Below are positions 57,562 to 64,000 of a DNA stretch of 64,000 nt, in pieces. The notes under the pieces were generated by a model. The model did no database searches, was not told the origin of the DNA, and worked only from the letters and a program-made list of their open reading frames with translations. The translations under genes and the position numbers were made by a program. Every line of letters starts with the position of its first letter. Position 1 is the first letter of the stretch. Source of the DNA: Adineta ricciae (taxonomy: Eukaryota > Rotifera > Eurotatoria > Adinetida > Adinetidae); contig CAJNOJ010000122.1 in assembly GCA_905250025.1 (NCBI GenBank), positions 62,001-126,000 on the forward strand, given 5' to 3'.

Positions 57562-59111
57562 ATGACGCAATGGCCAATTCAACGAAATATCTATACATTA
57601 GTTCCACAAACTAATTCAATGGTTAAACCAACATCTGAAACACCACACATTCTCACAACTCACAATACCAACACACCACGTTCGTCGTCAACAAATAATT
57701 CTCAACAGTCGACAACATTTAACAGTTATGATGACAGTCTGACAAATCTTTCCTGGTTACACGATATAAACATCCTAAAACGAGCAATGCCAGCAATAAA
57801 TACATGTTCATCGAACAAACGTAAAGAGCGACCATCATCATCAAATGAAACTGTGTATCCAAATGATATTTCGGACAATCAGGATTTACCGATAAGTAAT
57901 GATGACGATAATGATGAACAATGGCGGCTGTATAAAACCAATCCACAAGCCAAACCGGTCTATTCGTATTCTCAGCTGATCTTGTTGGCAATGAAACAGT
58001 CAGGATACGAAAAAATGACACTGCAAATGATTTATGAGTGGGTAGCAGAAAATTTTCCTTATTTCAAAAAAATGGAGCCAACTTGGCAGGTACGATGATG
58101 TCCGGAACGAAATTCTTTCCATTTAAGATCTTTTTCTAGAATTCAATTCGGCATAATTTATCATTGAATAAATGTTTTATCAAAGTTCCACGAACGAAAA
58201 AAGAAGCGGGAAGTGGCAAAGGCGGATTTTGGAAGTTGTCGCCTGACTACGAACGACAACGTTCAATTGCTCTTCCTCAACAGCAACAGGAAAGCAATTT
58301 ACCTCCTAACAAACGTTCACGATATTCGAAACGATCTATTCCAAATCCGATCGCATCAACAAAGACGTCCGACAATAATTCATCTCGTATATCTTACGAA
58401 AATATCAAGACAGAATCTTGGATTGATCCAATTCTTCAAAGTTTACCATCGAAAACTCAATCACCACTTCATTGTCATACAACAAGTCTGGATCGTTCAT
58501 ATGTTCGAATGCCAAGTAGTTTTCTTTCTCCGACCTCTTCACCTGATTCGTTGATCATATCTCCATTCCATACATCTCATATCAATGATTTCTCATCAAT
58601 CTTAACTCCATCGCCTTCGACTTCACCCTCATCCATGTCATCAGCGATATCCAAACAAAACTTTTCCGGAACGAAATTAGATGAAACAGATATGCTTCTT
58701 TTAGACACATCATCATTCGACTGGGACGCTTATTTATGCGAAACGCCGAATGACATCGACGTTCAACCGTTGTTATCAACCAAAACTGAACAAGACTTAT
58801 TTAATGATTTCAATGCTGCTCTAACTGATTTAACAAGTTCGGCGGAAGCAGCCGCTGCAGCTGGTGCGGATACAAACGCGTTTGATGCGTTTGATTACAC
58901 ATCGAAACATTCAACGTTCAACTGTTTATTTGAAGATGATGAACAATCGCAACAAGTAGAACAATTAACTGAACCGTCGAATCCTTCAGGAGATTTAACT
59001 GTCAAAGGCTGTGGAATCAAACGCCCTTTATGGTGGGCTACAAATGAAAGTGTAATATCAACGAAGTTACCTTCATTACAAACAGCTTTTGATCTAAAAT
59101 TATCGAAATAG
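57562..59111 (+). CDS. FOXJ1: FoxJ1-like forkhead factor (motile cilia regulator)
   Basis: FoxJ1 switches on genes for motile cilia. Exons 57562-58089 and 58140-59111 give 499 aa. [16 protein letters not shown] near residue 50 matches the FoxJ1 pre-domain motif (DDSLTSLQWLQ...). The forkhead starts at [20 protein letters not shown], continues [14 protein letters not shown] and PTWQ, and after the intron [18 protein letters not shown] and [13 protein letters not shown]; the KCFIKVPR and GGFW blocks are typical of FoxJ1. The C-terminal half is Ser/Thr-rich with acidic, probably activating, segments. An ATG 12 codons upstream (57526) is possible, but an acceptor-like TTTTAAG lies between the two. 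Confidence 0.87.
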
Positions 59112-60173
59112 TGAATAGAAAAATTGGCTTTTTGTATATTATCATACGTGTGTATGGGTCGTAGTCTTCCGTATCTTGAAATAACTTGTGTGACATACAG
59201 TATTTGCAATTATCTCTGCTTTGCGTTTCTCTCTCTCTCTGTCTTTTCGTTCCGTCCGAACTTCTCTTTTGTTTTGAAAATATGTTTTATCACTGTGATT
59301 CTAAACAGTTAGAGACAAACCGTCCATTTTTATAATCACAATGTATACGTGTGTGCGCGTGTATTTGTTTTCTTTTTCAGGATTAAAAACAAGTTTCATT
59401 TTTTTTCGCTGTTTTCTTTTCCTGTATTTGTTTCTCGTTCGCCTAACGTCGGACAAAAAAAACTGAAATAAACTGTAGTGAAATTTTATTCAATCGGACA
59501 AAAACCTACCACTGCCTTCGATAAACACTTCATTTTCATAGTTCATACGCAAAACACGAAGTGTTTATTGAAAGATTACTCATTATTTTTCAACTTTGTT
59601 CTTATTAGAGTTCACGGAATTGACAAGAAGGAAAATAAATGTGTAAATATTATCTTATTTGCTTTCTCAAATGACGAAAACTTTGTTGACCGATAGAAAT
59701 CGAATCTTTGCGCGCAGAGATCTCTAATGAGACGGTATCACTTGAATGTCTTCTACTCATGTCAATTCATTTTTTTGATTGAATGGAAGAAATGATATTT
59801 ATTGAAGAGCAACACTACTGGCAACTTCTTTAGTACTGCGAAACCTGGCCAAATCAAACGAAGAAAACGTTGCCAGGTTCGTGTCACGAGAATTTCATTG
59901 AAACGTACAGGGTTAGAAATAATATTTTGCCACGGGGGTATTGCTACCATTTCCAATAGTACACCTAATGAATCTTATACCAAAAGAAAGCCCGTCAAAA
60001 ATGGGGTTTACTGATCATAAAAAGACGAATTATGCAAACTTTTTTATATCAAAGCACAGAATTTTGGGAAGAACTAACTTATAATAGTTTTGAAAAATGT
60101 TACTTATTAGATAAAATTCCAACTGAACTTCATACAAATTTTTTTATTTTTCGATGTTGAGTCGATATAATCA
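59112..60173. other. Intergenic between FoxJ1 and a decayed transposase
   Basis: Probably holds the FoxJ1 3' UTR. No further gene or clear repeat recognised. Confidence 0.45.
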
Positions 60174-61480
60174 ATAGTCAGTATGACGACCGTTAGCACT
60201 CTTCACTGCACGTAAGCGAGATGGGTACGAACATAGAAAAGTTTCGAATAGATCAGTGTTAGTTTCCATGTCTGCTAAAACATGTGAGAGGTGCATCTTG
60301 AGTGTTTCTTCAAGGTAGCGAGAATCTCTTGTTTCTGATAACATTTTTGTCTCCACTTCATCTTTGATGATTGATCCGATATGTTCTGCCGCATTCTGGA
60401 TTCATGTCGTGAGAAATGTCGGCGGGATGAAAAAATCCCGATTTTTCGGGTTTTTCTAATCCTGATGGTATTACTTCTACGACATAGTTTGAGTGAGATT
60501 CAAAAATACGATGATTCGATACAGAATCGTCTCCTCTATTTGTTACATACCTTTAAAACAGCCCAAGAAGTGAGCCTAAGCTGTTTTTCAGAAAATATTC
60601 AATCCCGAAGAATCCCGAAAAAATCCCGATGCAGGACTCTACAGGTGAGTTTCCCGGCCAAATTTCGTTACCCCAAAATTTAATATCATTTTCTTGAAGT
60701 AAATGTTGGGTAGGATGCTCGCATGCATGGTGCTTAGTCATGAATAAAAATAACCTCATCAGGATCAATGACATTTTTCTTATTTTTTTAAGAATGGAAT
60801 TACATTTTCAGTCAAAATTTTTATCACGCAAATATTAACCGGCCCATGATTCACCTTCATCTTTGATGACCCAGTGCAATTTCTTCGCAGTAAATATAAC
60901 GAAGAATCCAATGCACGCTTGGTTTTTAACTATTTCAGGATAACGTTCGTCTTCTTCAATATCATCAATGCTTTTCGCCCAGATGCGATCATTTTGATAA
61001 TTTGGTCGACGAACAACCCAGACCTAAAATTCATCAGATGGCGCTAGATGAAGAAAATCTTCTTCGTTCCAATCTTTAAGCTAATTACACAACCACAATC
61101 GATCGGATATACGAGTTTCCGTCTTTAATGGTTTTGAAATGACGTGAAACGGTTTTAAACCTTCTCGATGACGGTAACTATTGACTGTCCTCGGCACAAC
61201 GTATTCTTTTCGCTACCACCGAACAGCTTTTTCTTCGTTGACCACTGGCTTGCGAAAGTTTTAGTTTAGGAGCAGCGTTTGAGTAATCAGCAAAACATTG
61301 ATCATATGGCTTTTGCCACCAATCCGTCATAAATCAAACCGAACGATGGATTTTCTCTGCAATCCAATTTCGATTGATGAATGTCGCACCAGCATCTTGA
61401 GCTTCATGAAAAGCGATACATCTAATTCTGTCCATTATTCTTTGCTCTTCGGTATCATAAGTACCAGCTATTCGAAAGAA
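60174..61480 (-). pseudogene. Decayed DDE transposase (mariner-like superfamily)
   Basis: Conserved blocks of one transposase appear in order on the minus strand, in different frames: AFHEAQDAGATFINRNWIAE (N-terminal HTH), SYRHREGLKPFHVISKP, WLCN-stop-LKDWNEEDFLHLAPSDEF, NYQNDRIWAKSIDDIEEDER, IVKNQACIGFFVIFTAKKL, LQENDIKFWGNEIWPGNSP, AAEHIGSIIKDEVETK and SYPSRLRAVKSANGRHTDY with a stop. There is at least one internal stop, several frameshifts and a 231-bp insertion. It is clearly inactive. It belongs to a family I recall with PSDEF, GNDIWPGNSP and ANGGHTDY signatures, distinct from the Tc1 copy at 32553-33840. Confidence 0.8.
60414..60644. mobile_element. 231-bp insertion inside the transposase relic
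   Basis: It interrupts the transposase between the conserved NSP and AEHIG blocks, which normally lie a few residues apart. GTGAG occurs directly on both sides (60409-60413 and 60645-60649), as expected for a 5-bp target duplication. Variants of AAAAAATCCCGAT recur at both ends in the same orientation. It is non-coding, presumably a small non-autonomous element. Confidence 0.6.
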
Positions 61481-61763
61481 TAATACTTAATCGACTCGCC
61501 GGAAAAATAGATTTTTACTTGAAAGGAAAGAAGATCAAAATACGCTCTTCGTTCGATAAGTTGTTCATTTTCTTCTTTTTCGTGTGCTTGTGAGAGATAA
61601 AGAACAAACAACTGAGCGCTAGAAAAGAATCGTATCTTTTGTGTCGTGATTAGGTCTTACGGTCACAAAGGAATGTGGTTTTACATTTTCCCTAAACAAT
61701 ATTATATTGTTTTATGTTCAACAATTAGCTTTGAAAATAATGTTACGAAAAACTCTAAATTTT

Positions 61764-62129
61764 GGAGTAGTGCAGAAATCGTTAACTCGATTCGAGTATT
61801 AAAACTTCCTTCGAATTCTAAAACTTATAAATCTAAAACTCGAAGCTTCGAGTTTTCAGCTATTCAACTTTTAAACTTCTAAATTTTAGAATTCGAAGCT
61901 TCGAGCTTTCGAGTATTCAAGTTTTACACTGCTACCCAACGCCCACACTCTCACTCACACCCACACCCACACCCACCGTCGTAATCAGTTAGCTAATAAT
62001 TGATAATCAGTTAGTTATTTATTAATTATCGTTTAATTAGTGGATATTTAATAGCCAATTAGTTAAAAGTTGAAAACTCGAAGTTGAAAGTTTAATACTC
62101 GAACTTTGTGTTCGAGTTATACATGTATG
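61764..62129. repeat. Hairpin (MITE-like) element, copy 2, with telomeric tract inside
   Basis: It begins GGAGTAGTGCAGAAATCGTT and ends TTCGAGTTATACATGTATG, matching the ends of the 134-bp copy at 5103-5236. Its interior is about 230 bp longer, with several TCGAAGCTTCGA-like palindromes, a TGTGGG-type tract and TTAGTTA repeats. Confidence 0.65.
61956..61977. repeat. Interstitial TGTGGG telomere-type repeat
   Basis: CACACC is repeated three times plus CACC, so the minus strand reads (TGTGGG)n. That is the hexamer reported for bdelloid chromosome ends. It is short and flanked by degenerate CCCACAC/CTCAC units. Confidence 0.7.
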
Positions 62130-62355
62130 AGTCATGGGATCGATGTTGATTTTAATGAAGACGTAAGTAATGATATCTCTGTTGTCAACACGCATACTCA
62201 CCCTGCAACTGCTATCTGAAGACAAAGTAGTTTTTGTTTGATAATGACTCAAAACAAATTTCGTTTGAATGTCGCTTATCTTTTCAAATGTTTAACAAAC
62301 AAGAGTTCTTTTTTATACAACACGAAAGCGAAGCGAGTACATTAGTGACGAAAAA
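62130..62355. other. Spacer upstream of the F-box gene
   Basis: AT-rich, no feature recognised. Confidence 0.4.
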
Positions 62356-64000
62356 ATGGCTCGATTGGAGCGTTTACCAGCCGAATTATTTCATGAATTC
62401 TTTCACTATCTTTGGACACATGAAATTCTTCATTCATTTTCAAACTTGAATGATCGATTTGATTCAATTCTCAAATCTTATTCATCATACCGAATCAATT
62501 TTGAATCCATTCGGTCTTCTGTATATGGACGTATTTGCGAACAAATCCGACCGGAACAAGTTATCTCACTGATACTTTCCGACAAAAATGATACACCTGG
62601 CCTGGTAAAGGTCTTTTTATCCCGTGTCCATATTCAACAATTCACAAATCTTCGATTACTCTCGTTGATACGGATTAGCCACGAATCAATGTGTCAAATA
62701 TTACCCGAATTATCTAAATTGAAACGATTAAACTCTCTCTCAGTTGATAATTCTGGCGGAAAGGGAAAATTTGTTGACTTTATAGATAAAGAAAAGAATG
62801 AAAACACGAAAGTTTATTCACTTTTACCCAAATCTTCTCCGGAGATAATTTTCCAATTGAAATATTTGTGTACAACGTATTCAAATGAATTAACATCGAT
62901 GTATTTCCCAAATTTACTTCAATTACGACTAAATTGCTACTCATTATATGGTATCAATGCAATTCTTCAACAAGCACCACAATTGAAATTGCTCACACTT
63001 TTTCTCGATCTTTTCGATGGTTTTCAAGAGTTCCAACCCTGTTATTCATTACGAAAACTTATTATCATAATTAAATGTAAGTTCAACAGACCTTTGTTCG
63101 CACGATCTGTGTTGTACAATTCCTAGATGCACATATTTCAATAAATACAATCGGCCAATTCCTGGCAAATTTTACCAATTTAATGCATTTTGAACTGAAA
63201 GATGTATTTGGATTCGCGGATGGAAGTTTAATCGATGGATTCCGATGGCAGAGCATTGCTCAATCTTTTTCAACGTTCAGTTTCAAATTTAAGATGAAAG
63301 AGACATTAACTGAACGAAACTTAGATTCATTTCGCACACGATTCTGGATTGAAGAGAAACGTTGGTTTGTTGCTTGTCACGAACAATGTTTATTTGCTGT
63401 TCCACTTTCTGATTTCGGTCTACCATACATCCGTTTGACTTGTATGAACTCTATACATTCGACAGTACCGAATAACGCGATTCTCTATCAACCCAGACAA
63501 CTAATACTTCCTTGGCGAATCCCCAACACCCAATTTCGTTTCACATCTATGCGAAATCTTGCACTTGTTTGGTTTGGCTCAATTCAAACGCTATCATCGA
63601 TCATTGATTTGAGCCAAGTTCAGCATTTAACAATTCGTCCTGATTGTTTTTCTTTGTCGAAAGACATTCCGTCTTATATGCCAAAACTTCATACTTTATA
63701 CTTTGACGGACATGAAGTTGATAGAGATATGCCAGACCAAAGTGATTTATCAGGTTTACAATTGAAACAAATCCACACATTACAATTTTGTATCGCGAAG
63801 GATTCGAAGAAAAGTGTTTACGATCTTCAAATGATAAGTCATTCATTTCCATCGGTTGAACATCTAAATACTTGGCCTGTTAAATCAAGAACAGATATTA
63901 TTCGTATTATTGGGCTATTCAAACAATTATCAAGTATATCATTTGTTATTCATCAATCAGTGGACAAGACAACACGATCATCGGAATTCGATTCACAAGT
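62356..64000 (+). CDS. F-box / leucine-rich protein (runs off the window)
   Basis: Exons 62356-63076 and 63127 to the window end, open throughout, at least 531 aa. The N-terminal F-box-like motif is LERLPAELFHEFFHYLWTHE followed by ILHSFSNLNDRFDSIL. The rest has irregular leucine-rich segments (LRLLSLIRIS, LPELSKLKRLNSLSVDN, APQLKLLTLFLDLF, LHTLYFDGHEVD) like the bdelloid F-box families. F-box proteins usually present substrates to SCF ubiquitin ligases; no partner is indicated here. The 50-bp intron (63077-63126) changes phase correctly. A relic of the same broad family is at 6387-6626. The start is the first Met before the F-box. Confidence 0.8.

Overview
The window looks like nuclear DNA from a bdelloid rotifer. 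It is AT-rich, and most introns are only about 50-60 bp. Several gene families match ones I recall as expanded in bdelloids: ART/TPR proteins, F-box leucine-rich proteins, B-box proteins, rotifer-type GPCRs and LDLa-type exons. Interstitial tracts resemble the bdelloid telomere unit TGTGGG. The organism call is inference from these points, not from a database match.

Layout: (1) 1-7.6 kb is gene-poor, with a foldback element, a small hairpin element, a telomere-like tract, an F-box relic and one possible small membrane protein gene. (2) 7.6-15.0 kb holds a compact co-directional block: SAMM50 (mitochondrial outer-membrane beta-barrel assembly), PAM16/TIM16 (inner-membrane import motor) and a 22-exon phospholipase C gamma without a recognisable SH3 domain. 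(3) 17-30 kb holds FOXO, a four-pass membrane protein, three tandem voltage-gated proton channel genes, USP10 and a small two-exon membrane protein. (4) 30.9-41 kb is a repeat island. An LDLa-type exon is cut by a CACTG-ended element, which contains a 51-bp degenerate array, a 145-bp inverted repeat and a nested intact Tc1 transposon. It also holds two 5S rRNA genes, a GPCR pseudogene and an ART/TPR gene fragment. (5) 41.5-54.3 kb holds a GT61-like glycosyltransferase, a Neverland/DAF-36 Rieske oxygenase, a B-box protein, a large Nudix-like/ART-like/TPR protein and a tetraspanin. (6) 57.5-64 kb holds FoxJ1, a decayed transposase, a second copy of the hairpin element with TGTGGG repeats inside it, and an F-box gene running off the window.

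Functional links are mostly loose. SAMM50 and PAM16 both serve mitochondrial protein import. FOXO, PLC-gamma and USP10 are signalling or stress-response proteins. FoxJ1 would drive motile cilia.

Assembly caution: each of the four N positions or runs (15171, 17513-17588, 39518, 52419) is followed by sequence already present elsewhere in the window. At least two of these are unmerged contig overlaps, and genes should not be read across any of them. Exon structures given here were built by hand from GT...AG signals, frame continuity and protein-family resemblance. Nothing was aligned by software.
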